Assembly: GCA_019749805.1 (NCBI GenBank)
Contig: JAIEPH010000044.1
Span: 62,001 to 126,000 of the forward strand
Source of the DNA: Mycobacteriaceae bacterium
GTDB lineage: Bacteria; Actinomycetota; Actinomycetes; Mycobacteriales; Mycobacteriaceae
Reading direction: 5' to 3'
DNA: 64,000 bases
Part shown: positions 52,814 to 61,206 of the stretch, one piece after another
Numbering within the stretch: position 1 is the first letter of the stretch
Layout: every line of letters begins with the position of its first letter
Notes under the pieces: generated by a model
What the model was told of the DNA's origin: nothing
Database searches by the model: none
Seen by the model: the letters and a program-made list of their open reading frames with translations, nothing else
Made by a program: the position numbers and the translations under genes

Positions 52814-53640
52814 GTTCATTCGCAGGGAAAGTCGCCGTCATCACCGGAGCCGGCTCCGGTATCGGCAGGGCATTGGCGCTCAATCTGGCGGCGAAGGGCG
52901 CCAAGCTCGCGCTCTCCGATGTCGACACCGACGGACTTGCCGAGACCGTTCGCCTGGCCAGAGACCTCGGCGCAACCGTGAAGTCCGACCAGCTCGACGT
53001 CGCCGAACGCGAGGCCGTGCTGGCCTATGCCGACGACGTCGTCGCGCACTTCGGCACAGTCAACCAGGTCTATAACAACGCCGGTATCGCCTACAACGGC
53101 AACGTCGTGGCATCCGAGTTCAAAGACATCGAGCGGGTGATGGATGTCGACTTCTGGGGCGTTGTCAACGGGACCAAAGCGTTTCTGCCACATGTCATCA
53201 CGTCAGGCGATGGACATATCGTCAACGTCTCGAGCCTGTTCGGGCTGATCGCGGTGCCAGGGCAGAGCGCTTATAACGCCGCCAAATTCGCTGTGCGCGG
53301 GTTCACCGAGTCATTACGCCAGGAGATGCTCGTTGCCAAGCTCCCGGTCAAGGTCACCTGCGTCCATCCCGGCGGCATCAAGACCGCCGTGGCGCGCAAC
53401 GCGACCGTCGCCGACGACGAAGATCTGCGGACCCTGGCGGACTTCTACGACCGATGGCTTCTCATCCATTCGCCCGAAATGGCGGCAAAGACCATCGTCA
53501 ATGGCGTCGAGAAGGGTCGCGCCCGGATCGTGATCGGCCTGGAGGCCAAGGCTATCGATCTGTTTGCCCGAATCACGGGCGCGTCCTATCAGCGGGTCAT
53601 CGCCGCAGCAGCGGCGACATTCTTCCCGTGGGCGAAGTAA
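52810..53640 (+). CDS. sadH: Short-chain dehydrogenase SadH
   Basis: 276 residues from ATG at 52810, overlapping the lipR stop (ATGA); the same length as Rv3085. Classical SDR: cofactor motif TGAGSGIG (~11-18), NNAG, catalytic Ser in VNVSSLFG and YNAAK. The Asp after the second beta strand (LSDVDTDG) suggests NAD preference. Oxidises or reduces a hydroxyl/keto group on the shared pathway substrate. Confidence 0.92.
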   Translation: MSSFAGKVAVITGAGSGIGRALALNLAAKGAKLALSDVDTDGLAETVRLARDLGATVKSDQLDVAEREAVLAYADDVVAHFGTVNQVYNNAGIAYNGNVVASEFKDIERVMDVDFWGVVNGTKAFLPHVITSGDGHIVNVSSLFGLIAVPGQSAYNAAKFAVRGFTESLRQEMLVAKLPVKVTCVHPGGIKTAVARNATVADDEDLRTLADFYDRWLLIHSPEMAAKTIVNGVEKGRARIVIGLEAKAIDLFARITGASYQRVIAAAAATFFPWAK

Positions 53641-53659
53641 CCAGGAAAGGGATACACCG

Positions 53660-54766
53660 ATGAAAACCACTGCTGCAGTAATGCTTGAGGCCGGTAAGCC
53701 GTTCGAACTGATGGAGCTCGATCTGGATGGGCCGGGTCCCGGCGAGGTGCTGATCAAATACACCGCCGCCGGCCTGTGCCATTCGGATCTACACATCGCA
53801 GACGGTCAATTGCCGCCGCGGTACCCGATCGTTGGCGGCCATGAGGGGTCAGGGGTCATCGAGGAGGTCGGCCCCGGCGTCACCAAGGTGAAGGCCGGCG
53901 ATCACGTGGTGTGCAGCTTCATCCCAAACTGCGGGGCCTGCCGCTACTGCTCTACCGGACGGCAGAACCTGTGCGACATGGGTGCCACCATCCTGGACGG
54001 CTGCATGCCGGATGGCAGTTTCCGATTGCACTCCAAGGGATTGGATTTCGGCGCCGTGTGCATGCTGGGCACCTTCTCCGAGCGGGCCACCATCTCACAG
54101 CACTCGGTGGTCAAGGTGGACGACTGGCTGCCGCTGGAGATCGCGGTGCTGGTCGGCTGCGGTGTGCCGTCGGGTTGGGGCACCGCGGTCAATGCCGGAA
54201 ACCTGCGCGCAGGTGACACCGCCGTCATCTACGGCGTCGGAGGACTGGGCATCAATGCGGTCCAGGGCGCGATCTCGGCAGGTTGCAAGTACGTCGTGGT
54301 CGTCGACCCGGTGGCACTCAAGCGTGAGACCGCGCTCAAGTTCGGCGCCACGCATGCCTTTGCCGATGCCGCCAGCGCCGCAGAGAAGGTCAACGAACTC
54401 ACCTGGGGACAGGGCGCCGACGCGGCGCTGATCCTGGTGGGAACGGTCGACGAAGAGGTGGTTTCCGCGGCCACCGCGGTGATCGGCAAGGGCGGCACTG
54501 TCGTCATCACCGGGATGGCCGACCCGGCCGCGCTCACTGTGCACGTCTCCGGACTCGATCTGACGCTGCATGAGAAGACGATCAAAGGGTCGTTGTTCGG
54601 TTCGTCCAACCCGCAGTACGACATCGTGCGGCTGCTGCGCCTCTACGACGCCGGTCAACTGAAGCTGGACGAACTCGTGACCCGCACCTACACCCTCGCA
54701 GAAGTGAACCAGGGCTACCAGGATCTGCGGGACGGCAAGAACATCCGCGGCGTCATCGTGCACTGA
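53660..54766 (+). CDS. adhD: Zinc-dependent alcohol dehydrogenase AdhD
   Basis: 368 residues from ATG at 53660, with the ribosome site AGGAAAGGG; the same length as Rv3086. Catalytic zinc ligands in GLCHSD and GGHEGSG, structural zinc ligands CGACRYCSTGRQNLC, NAD-binding YGVGGLGI. Class III/mycothiol-type medium-chain dehydrogenase architecture. It should oxidise an alcohol to the aldehyde that the operon's aldehyde dehydrogenase can take further. Follows sadH after 19 bases. Confidence 0.93.
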   Translation: MKTTAAVMLEAGKPFELMELDLDGPGPGEVLIKYTAAGLCHSDLHIADGQLPPRYPIVGGHEGSGVIEEVGPGVTKVKAGDHVVCSFIPNCGACRYCSTGRQNLCDMGATILDGCMPDGSFRLHSKGLDFGAVCMLGTFSERATISQHSVVKVDDWLPLEIAVLVGCGVPSGWGTAVNAGNLRAGDTAVIYGVGGLGINAVQGAISAGCKYVVVVDPVALKRETALKFGATHAFADAASAAEKVNELTWGQGADAALILVGTVDEEVVSAATAVIGKGGTVVITGMADPAALTVHVSGLDLTLHEKTIKGSLFGSSNPQYDIVRLLRLYDAGQLKLDELVTRTYTLAEVNQGYQDLRDGKNIRGVIVH

Positions 54767-54825
54767 CGCTCGACAGGGCGCACCTAAATGCCCGACAACG
54801 ATTCGATCGGAAAGCAGGCGGCAGA

Positions 54826-56439
54826 ATGACCGGAAACGATCTCGGCGGCAGCATGGACGACTACCCACTCACACTGACGAGCATCGTGGAGCGGGCCGAG
54901 CGGTTCCATGCCGACCAGAAGGTGGTGTCGCGTCGGCCCTCGGGCGACATCAGCCGCACGACTTTCGGCGCATGCATCAGCCGCGCCCGCCGCCTCGCCG
55001 GCGCGCTCAACGCGCTCGGTGTACGCAAGGGCAACCCCGTCGCAACGCTGCTGTGGAACCAGAGCGAACACCTCGAGCTCTACTTCGCGGTGCCGACCAT
55101 GGGCGCGATCATCCACACCCTTAACCCGCGCCTGTCCCCCGACGAGCTCAGCTACATCGTCGACGATGCCCAGGACAAAGTGATTGTCGTGGACGAGTCC
55201 CTGCTGGAGGTGTTCGAATCCTTCCGAGCCACAAGCGACTTCACTCATGTCATCGTCGTTGCCCACACCGGGGCGGCACCCGAAGGGATGCTCGACTACG
55301 AGGCACTGATCACGGAGGGAGAACCGCTCGAGTGGCCCACGCTCGACGAATGTCAGGCTGCGTCGATGTGCTACACCTCCGGCACAACCGGTCGGCCCAA
55401 GGGCGTCGTCTACTCGCATCGTGCACTCGTGCTGCACTCGCTGGTCGCCGCCCTGCCCGACCAGCTGTCCGTATCGGCGAGGGACACGATACTTCCAGTC
55501 GTCCCGATGTTCCATGCGAACGCCTGGGGACTGCCCTACGCCGCGGCGCTGGCGGGCGCGAGTCTGGTCCTTCCGGGTCCACGGCTTGACGCCGAGAGCA
55601 TTCTGGATCTGTGCGCGGGTGAGCACGTGACGATGACGGCGGGCGTTCCGACTGTGTGGATGGGAATGCTGGCTGCACTCGACGCGCAGCCGGGCCGTTG
55701 GGAATTGTCTGCCCTGGATCGGCTGATCGTCGGCGGAGCGGCGGTGCCACGGTCGATGCTCGAGGGGTTCGACCAGCACGGCCTCACCGTCGTTCAGGCC
55801 TGGGGCATGACCGAGCTTGCGCCTCTGGGCTCGGTGTGCCGACTGCCGAAGGCCCTCGACGAGAGTGAGCCCGACGAGCAGTACGCCTCCCGCGGCCGCC
55901 AGGGTGTCGCCAGCCCATTTCTCGACATCCGCGCGCGTGATGACGAAGGACAGCTGATCAACTGGGACGACACGGCCATGGGCGAGCTCGAAGTTCGCGG
56001 ACCGTGGGTCGCAGCCAGCTACCACCGCGGTCGCGGCGCGGACAGCTTTACTCCCGATGGCTGGTTCAAGACCGGGGACGTGGTGCGTATCAATCCGAGC
56101 GGCTGCATCCGGATCTGTGACCGCTCAAAGGATCTCGTGAAATCCGGAGGTGAGTGGATCTCCTCGGTCGACCTCGAGAATCGTCTCATGTGTCACGCCG
56201 CGGTCGCACAGGCCGCCGTCATCGCCGTACCGGACGACCGGTGGGGTGAGCGCCCGCTCGCCGTGGTGGCACTGCGTGCCGCCGCCGAGGCCACCGCAGA
56301 CGAGCTCCGTGACCACCTCGCACGGGAGTTCGCGAAGTGGCAGCTGCCGGATCGCTTCGAGTTCGTGGCGACGATCCCCTCCACGGCAACGGGAAAGTTC
56401 AAGAAGACCCAGCTCCGCGACCAATTCACCTCAGCCTGA
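54826..56439 (+). CDS. Acyl-CoA synthetase (AMP-forming, FadD-type)
   Basis: 537 residues. ANL-superfamily: P-loop-like YTSGTTGRPKG, VVQAWGMTELAPLG, WFKTGDVVRI, and C-terminal Lys in TATGKFKK. It resembles medium/long-chain acyl-CoA ligases of the AlkK type, activating a fatty acid as acyl-AMP then acyl-CoA. It follows adhD after 59 bases. This ligase is additional to the fadD13-like gene at 61.2 kb; I recall no ligase at this position in M. tuberculosis. Its product could use the acid made by the aldehyde dehydrogenase. Confidence 0.9.
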   Translation: MTGNDLGGSMDDYPLTLTSIVERAERFHADQKVVSRRPSGDISRTTFGACISRARRLAGALNALGVRKGNPVATLLWNQSEHLELYFAVPTMGAIIHTLNPRLSPDELSYIVDDAQDKVIVVDESLLEVFESFRATSDFTHVIVVAHTGAAPEGMLDYEALITEGEPLEWPTLDECQAASMCYTSGTTGRPKGVVYSHRALVLHSLVAALPDQLSVSARDTILPVVPMFHANAWGLPYAAALAGASLVLPGPRLDAESILDLCAGEHVTMTAGVPTVWMGMLAALDAQPGRWELSALDRLIVGGAAVPRSMLEGFDQHGLTVVQAWGMTELAPLGSVCRLPKALDESEPDEQYASRGRQGVASPFLDIRARDDEGQLINWDDTAMGELEVRGPWVAASYHRGRGADSFTPDGWFKTGDVVRINPSGCIRICDRSKDLVKSGGEWISSVDLENRLMCHAAVAQAAVIAVPDDRWGERPLAVVALRAAAEATADELRDHLAREFAKWQLPDRFEFVATIPSTATGKFKKTQLRDQFTSA

Positions 56440-56517
56440 ACGTATTCGAGCGCGTCGCGAAGCGAATCATGCACATCGGTTTAGAGGCTTTGCGTCATGT
56501 CGTCAGGAACCTGATGC

Positions 56518-57186
56518 TCAGATGGCGTCGGGATACAGCGTTGCGACCCAGATCCCGAACAACACCGAGGCAACGGCATCCGGGCGAGCGTGGTCCATCG
56601 AGACGCGCTCCGTCATGTAGTTGACATTGAGGAGCACTAGCGCACGTGCGATCTCGTTGGGATTGGCGACGTTCGTGAGGCCCTGACGCTTCTCCTGACG
56701 GATGAGCTTGGCGATCTGATCGATGTATTGCTGAACGACTCCGCCGCGGTAGTACCGCTGTGCAGCCTCGTCGTGATAGGAGGCTTCGTCCATCGCCGCC
56801 AGCACGTCGGCGTGCCGGCTCCAGATCCGGACGACGTCGCGCAACCCTTGCCGCAATGCGGCGACGCGGTCGGGGTCCTCGCTTTCGAGCCAAGATCGCG
56901 TGGCGGCGAACATCTCGCCGCCGATCCGATCGACGAGTCGCATGACCAACTCGTTGCGGTCCTTGAAATAGTTGTAGAAGTTCGACCGCTGCATATTCGC
57001 CGCAGCCGCGACCGCATCGACGGTGAGATCGCGGAATCGGATTTCCTTGAGCAACGCCTCCGCCGCATCGAGGATCTCGCGCTCGGCGTCTTCCGGCTTG
57101 CGCCTTATGCGCCGCTTCGGAGTCATCGAAGTCAGCGTAGCGCCGGGCTCGGCAGTCGAACTCAAGGACATAACGTCGGCAGTCAT
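56518..57186 (-). CDS. TetR family regulator of the second half-operon
   Basis: 222 residues from ATG at 57186; ATG at 57126 (MTPKRRIRRK) would give 202. HTH: ILDAAEALLKEIRFRDLTV with AAAANMQRSNFYNYFKDR. The ligand domain is unremarkable. It lies nine bases after the epimerase stop on the same strand, so both form one operon. That operon faces the acyltransferase operon across a promoter region with three operator-like palindromes, the likely target of this protein. Confidence 0.88.
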   Translation of the reverse strand: MTADVMSLSSTAEPGATLTSMTPKRRIRRKPEDAEREILDAAEALLKEIRFRDLTVDAVAAAANMQRSNFYNYFKDRNELVMRLVDRIGGEMFAATRSWLESEDPDRVAALRQGLRDVVRIWSRHADVLAAMDEASYHDEAAQRYYRGGVVQQYIDQIAKLIRQEKRQGLTNVANPNEIARALVLLNVNYMTERVSMDHARPDAVASVLFGIWVATLYPDAI

Positions 57187-57194
57187 CGATATGC

Positions 57195-58232
57195 TCAGAT
57201 GATCCCGGCGGCTCTTGCTCCTGCGATCGTCTCGCGCATGGTATCCGCCGCATCGTGGCGGGGGCGCCAGTCGAGTTCGCGGCGCGCCTTTGCCGTGTCC
57301 ATGATCACGGATCGCCGCGTCACGTTGACCCAAGCGAGCTCCTGCGGGAGGAGGCGCCCGAGCCGCGTCACCAATCCGACCAAGGCTTTGACTCCCAAAC
57401 CCGGCAGTGGGACCGTCCGCCAGCCGAGCTCGCGCGAGATATCCGTCATCGTGACCACGCCGTCTCCGGCGAGGTTATAGGTGCCGGGGGCTCCGCGGCC
57501 CTCGACCGCCGCGAGAAGGGCGTCGGCGCAGTCGTCGTGGTGTACGAGCTGAAACGACGTCCCGGCCTCCGGCAGCACCGGAGATGCACCTGGGATTACC
57601 CGGATGAGATTTCTTTCCAGTGGCAGGCGCCCGCCGAGCTGGAAACGCTTGACGAGGTCGTTGACCAGCGCAGGCGCGTCGCGTCCGCCGACGATGCTCG
57701 GCCGGAAGATGTACTGCTCAATTCCGGAGCCGTCGAGCAGCTCGTGAAACAGCGCCTCGAGTTCGGCCTTCTGCGCCGAGTAGTAGAACTCTTCGGTCCC
57801 CCGCGGCTTGATGTCCTCAGTCACGAGCTCCGGATTGTCGGGGTGAAAGCCGTATGCCGCGATAGACGACGTATAGACGAGCCGGCGCGTGCCCGCCGCG
57901 ACGCACGCTTCGAATACGTTGCGGGTGCCCTGAAGATTTACCGTCCGGGTCTCCTCGCGATCGCCGAAGATGATGAACGCCAAGTGCACAACGACGTCAG
58001 CCTCGGCAACCAGCTCATCCACGGTGGATCGGTCCAGCACATCACCGCGGCGATACTCGACTTTCTTCCAGCCGAATTCGGCCGGGTCAAACGGCCGGCG
58101 AGCCATGCCCAGCACACGCTTTACCTGGTCTGAGCCTTCCAGGGCTGCAAGTAGCGAGCGTCCGACCTCTCCGGTGGGCCCGGTCACGGCCACTGTGAGA
58201 CCTGTGTCTGTCGATTTCTTCGTCTGCGCCAT
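57195..58232 (-). CDS. NAD-dependent epimerase/dehydratase (extended SDR)
   Basis: 345 residues. Rossmann motif TGPTGEVG (~18-25), catalytic YTSSIAAYG and YYSAQK (Tyr-x3-Lys), substrate domain including FRPSIVGGRDAP. Related to nucleotide-sugar epimerases or 3-beta-hydroxysteroid-type dehydrogenases; substrate unknown. A TTGACG/TAGCCT promoter seven bases before the ATG predicts a leaderless mRNA. Together with the TetR gene it interrupts the run of mymA-operon genes. Confidence 0.86.
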   Translation of the reverse strand: MAQTKKSTDTGLTVAVTGPTGEVGRSLLAALEGSDQVKRVLGMARRPFDPAEFGWKKVEYRRGDVLDRSTVDELVAEADVVVHLAFIIFGDREETRTVNLQGTRNVFEACVAAGTRRLVYTSSIAAYGFHPDNPELVTEDIKPRGTEEFYYSAQKAELEALFHELLDGSGIEQYIFRPSIVGGRDAPALVNDLVKRFQLGGRLPLERNLIRVIPGASPVLPEAGTSFQLVHHDDCADALLAAVEGRGAPGTYNLAGDGVVTMTDISRELGWRTVPLPGLGVKALVGLVTRLGRLLPQELAWVNVTRRSVIMDTAKARRELDWRPRHDAADTMRETIAGARAAGII

Positions 58233-58239
58233 GGCGCTA

Positions 58240-58268
58240 AGGCTAGAGCACTAATGACGCGGCGTCAA
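58240..58268 (-). promoter_or_regulatory. Leaderless promoter of the epimerase-TetR operon
   Basis: On the minus strand TTGACG (58268-58263), 17-base spacer, TAGCCT (58245-58240), seven bases, ATG 58232. The -35 lies inside operator-like site 1. Confidence 0.55.
58255..58267. promoter_or_regulatory. TetR operator-like site 1
   Basis: TGACGC-G-GCGTCA, a perfect 6-bp palindrome with one central base. It overlaps the -35 of the minus-strand epimerase promoter. Confidence 0.6.
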
Positions 58269-58276
58269 TACATTAC

Positions 58277-58289
58277 TGACATCGCGTCG
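58277..58289. promoter_or_regulatory. TetR operator-like site 2 (degenerate)
   Basis: TGACATCGCGTCG, weaker symmetry but the same TGAC...GTC frame, 22 bp from site 1 and 21 bp from site 3. Confidence 0.45.
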
Positions 58290-58296
58290 TTAGGTA

Positions 58297-58325
58297 TTGA
58301 CACAGTGTCATTAAGTGTTTACTGT
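58297..58325 (+). promoter_or_regulatory. Promoter of the acyltransferase-fadD13 operon with operator-like site 3
   Basis: TTGACA (58297-58302), 17-base spacer, TACTGT (58320-58325). The perfect palindrome TGACAC-A-GTGTCA (58298-58310) overlaps the -35, so a bound TetR protein would block the polymerase. Confidence 0.65.
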
Positions 58326-58360
58326 CCTCGTAGCTAATCAACAGAGGAGACTCGGAAGCC

Positions 58361-59791
58361 ATGAGAAGACTCAACGGCGTGGATGCGCTGATGCTGTACC
58401 TCGATGGCGGCAGCGCCTACAACCACACGCTCAAGATCAGCGTGCTCGACCCGTCGACGGATCCCGAGGGATGGTCTTGGCCGAAGGCTCGACGGATGTT
58501 CGAGGAGCGCACTCACCTGCTTCCGGTCTTTCGTCTGCGGTACTTGCCGACGCCACTGGGCCTGCACCACCCGATCTGGGTCGAGGACCCAGATTTCAAT
58601 CTCGACGCGCACGTGCGCCGGGTCGTCTGTCCCGCGCCCGGCGGGATGAAAGAGTTCTGCGAGCTCGTCGAGCAGATTTACGCCCACCCCCTGGATCGTG
58701 ACCGGCCGCTGTGGCAGGTCTGGGTCGTCGAGGGCCTCGAAGGCGGCCGGGTCGCACTCGTGACCCTGTTGCACCACGCCTACTCCGACGGCGTCGGCGT
58801 GCTGGATATGCTCGCTGCGTTCTACAACGACACCCCTGACGACGCCGCGGTCATTCCGCCCGAGTGGGCACCGCAACCGCTGCCGTCGACGAGACAGCGA
58901 CTGGGTTGGGCGCTAAAGGACCTGCCCTCCAGGCTGGGCAAGGTCGCACCGACCGCACGAGCCGTGCGCGAACGGGTCCGTATCGAGCGGGACTTCGCCA
59001 AGGGTGGCGAACGACGCGTGCCGTCAGCCTTCGACCGCTCTACGCCGCCGGGCCCGTTCCAGTGCGGGCTGTCGCGCAGCCGGCGGTTCTCCTGCGAGAC
59101 GTTCCCACTCGCCGATGTTCGCGAGGTCAGCAAAACGCTCGGCGTCACGATCAACGACGTCTTCATGGCGTGTGTCGCGGGCAGTGTGCGCCAGCACCTT
59201 GAGCGGGCGGGCTCGCCACCGGGCGAGGCGATGGTGGCGACGATGCCGCTCGCGGTCACTCCGGCGGCCGAGCGCGCCCACCCGGGCAACTACTCGTCGG
59301 TCGACTACGTCTGGCTGCACGCTCAGATCGCCGACCCGCTCGAGCGTTTGAGCGCAACAAGTGTCGCCGCCGAGGCGACGAAGGAGCACTTCGCCAAGAC
59401 CAAGGACGCCGACATCGGCGCGGTGGTCGAGCTCCTGCCCGAACGCGTCATCTCGGGCCTTGCCCGTGGCAACGCACGGACCAAGGGCCGCTTCGACACG
59501 TTCAAGAACATAGTTGTGTCCAACGTGCCGGGCCCGCGCGAGCCGCGGTACCTCGGCAGGTGGCGCGTCGATCGGTGGTTCTCGACCGGGCAGATCTCCC
59601 ACGGGGCGACGCTCAACATGACCGTGTGGAGCTACTGCGACCAGTTCAATCTGTGCGTTCTCGCCGACGCTATGGCGGTCCCTGACACGTGGGAACTGGT
59701 CCGTGGCTTCCGCGACTCACTCGACGAATTGCTCGTGATCGCACGTGCGCAGGCCACACCCAACCTCGATACCCAGGAGCTGGCTACATGA
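58361..59791 (+). CDS. WS/DGAT family acyltransferase (Rv3087-like)
   Basis: 476 residues; GAGGAG ribosome site. Active-site LLHHAYSDG (HHxxxDG, ~residue 145) and the C-terminal WS/DGAT domain with VSNVPGPREP and NMTVWSYCDQ. The family transfers acyl groups from acyl-CoA to alcohols or diacylglycerol, giving wax esters or triacylglycerol. First gene of a tightly coupled run (acyltransferase, acyltransferase, fadD13), matching Rv3087-Rv3089. Controlled by the TetR-type operators upstream rather than directly by the VirS boxes. Confidence 0.9.
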   Translation: MRRLNGVDALMLYLDGGSAYNHTLKISVLDPSTDPEGWSWPKARRMFEERTHLLPVFRLRYLPTPLGLHHPIWVEDPDFNLDAHVRRVVCPAPGGMKEFCELVEQIYAHPLDRDRPLWQVWVVEGLEGGRVALVTLLHHAYSDGVGVLDMLAAFYNDTPDDAAVIPPEWAPQPLPSTRQRLGWALKDLPSRLGKVAPTARAVRERVRIERDFAKGGERRVPSAFDRSTPPGPFQCGLSRSRRFSCETFPLADVREVSKTLGVTINDVFMACVAGSVRQHLERAGSPPGEAMVATMPLAVTPAAERAHPGNYSSVDYVWLHAQIADPLERLSATSVAAEATKEHFAKTKDADIGAVVELLPERVISGLARGNARTKGRFDTFKNIVVSNVPGPREPRYLGRWRVDRWFSTGQISHGATLNMTVWSYCDQFNLCVLADAMAVPDTWELVRGFRDSLDELLVIARAQATPNLDTQELAT

Positions 59792-61206
59792 GCCGCATCA
59801 ACCCGACTGATCTGTCATTCCTGCTGCTGGAAAAACCCAACCGGCCAAATCACATGGCGGCCTTCACCATCTTCCAAAAGCCACCGGGGCAGGAGTCGTC
59901 GTTCGGGCCGCGTCTGTTCGACGCATATCGGCACAGCCAGGCGGCCAAACCCTTCAATCACAAGCTGAAATGGTTAGGCAGAGATGTCGCCGCATGGGAA
60001 ACCGTTGAGCCGGATATGGATAACCACATTCGGCACATCGCCATCCCCGCACCGGGTTCCATGCAACAGTTTCACGAGACGGTCTCGTTCCTGAACACCG
60101 GCTTGCTCGACAGGGGACACCCGCTCTGGGAGTGCTACATCATCGACGGCATCGAAAACGACCGAATTGCAGTCATGCTCAAGGTGCACCACGCACTCAT
60201 CGACGGTGAAGGTGGGCTGCGCGCGATGCGCAACTTCCTGAGCGATTCACCGGACGACATGACGCTGGCCGGTCCTTGGATGCCGTTTGAGAAGGGTGAC
60301 CGGCCTCGCCGGGCACGGACCAGCACGTCGCGAAGCGAGCGACTGCAAGGCATGCTCGAAGGACTGAGCACGCTGCCGGGAAGCGCCTTCGGCGTGGGTG
60401 CAGACGTTGTAGACCTTGGCGCGCAATCACTGAACCTCAAGGCGCGCAAGGCATCCCTGCCCTTTACCGCGCGACGCACTCTCTTCAATAACACGCCGAA
60501 ATCGGCGGCGCGCGCCTACGCGAACGTAGAGTTGCCACTCGCCGACGTCAAGTCCATTGCCAAGGCGACCGACACCTCCCTCAACGATGTGGTCATGACC
60601 ATCATCGACGATGCGCTGCATCACTACCTCGACGAACACCAGGCTCCCACCGACCGGCCTCTGGTGGCTTTCATGCCCATGTCGCTGCGTGACAAATCGG
60701 GCGGCGGTGGGGGTAATCAAGTGAGCGCCGACCTGATCCCCATGGGTGCACCCAAGTCGAGTCCCATTGAGCGCCTCAGGGAGATAAACACGGCGACGAC
60801 GCGCGCGAAGGACAAGGGGCGCGGCATGCAAACGGCGTCGCGCCAGGCCTATGCGCTGTTTCTGCTGGGCAGCCTGACCCTGGCGGATACCGTGCCTTGG
60901 CTCGACAAGGTGCCGAGTGCCAACCTGGTGATATCGAACATGAAGGGGCCAAGCGAGCAGCTCTACCTCGCCGGTGCACAGCTGGTTGCATTCCACGGCC
61001 TGCCCATCGTGCCGCCAGGCGCCGGACTCAACGTCAGCTTTGCCAGCTTCAACACCGAGTTGTGTCTCGCCATCGGCGCAGCGCCGGAGGCCGTCCGCGA
61101 GCCGTTCCGACTTGCCGAACTCATTCAACAGGCATTCCGGACACTCGAAAAAGAATCTGGCACAAAGGACCTCAACCACACAACACCAGAGTCGAGAACC
61201 CCATGA
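59788..61206 (+). CDS. WS/DGAT family acyltransferase (Tgs4/Rv3088-like)
   Basis: 472 residues from ATG at 59788, overlapping the previous stop (ATGA). Starts MSRINPTDLSFLLLEKPNRP, active-site KVHHALIDGEGG (HHxxxDG), C-terminal VISNMKGPSEQLYLAG. A second paralogue next to the first, as for Rv3087 and Rv3088 (tgs4). It could use acyl-CoA supplied by the following ligase for wax-ester or triacylglycerol synthesis. The frame upstream of 59788 belongs to the previous gene's antisense-phase sequence and was ignored. Confidence 0.9.
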   Translation: MSRINPTDLSFLLLEKPNRPNHMAAFTIFQKPPGQESSFGPRLFDAYRHSQAAKPFNHKLKWLGRDVAAWETVEPDMDNHIRHIAIPAPGSMQQFHETVSFLNTGLLDRGHPLWECYIIDGIENDRIAVMLKVHHALIDGEGGLRAMRNFLSDSPDDMTLAGPWMPFEKGDRPRRARTSTSRSERLQGMLEGLSTLPGSAFGVGADVVDLGAQSLNLKARKASLPFTARRTLFNNTPKSAARAYANVELPLADVKSIAKATDTSLNDVVMTIIDDALHHYLDEHQAPTDRPLVAFMPMSLRDKSGGGGGNQVSADLIPMGAPKSSPIERLREINTATTRAKDKGRGMQTASRQAYALFLLGSLTLADTVPWLDKVPSANLVISNMKGPSEQLYLAGAQLVAFHGLPIVPPGAGLNVSFASFNTELCLAIGAAPEAVREPFRLAELIQQAFRTLEKESGTKDLNHTTPESRTP

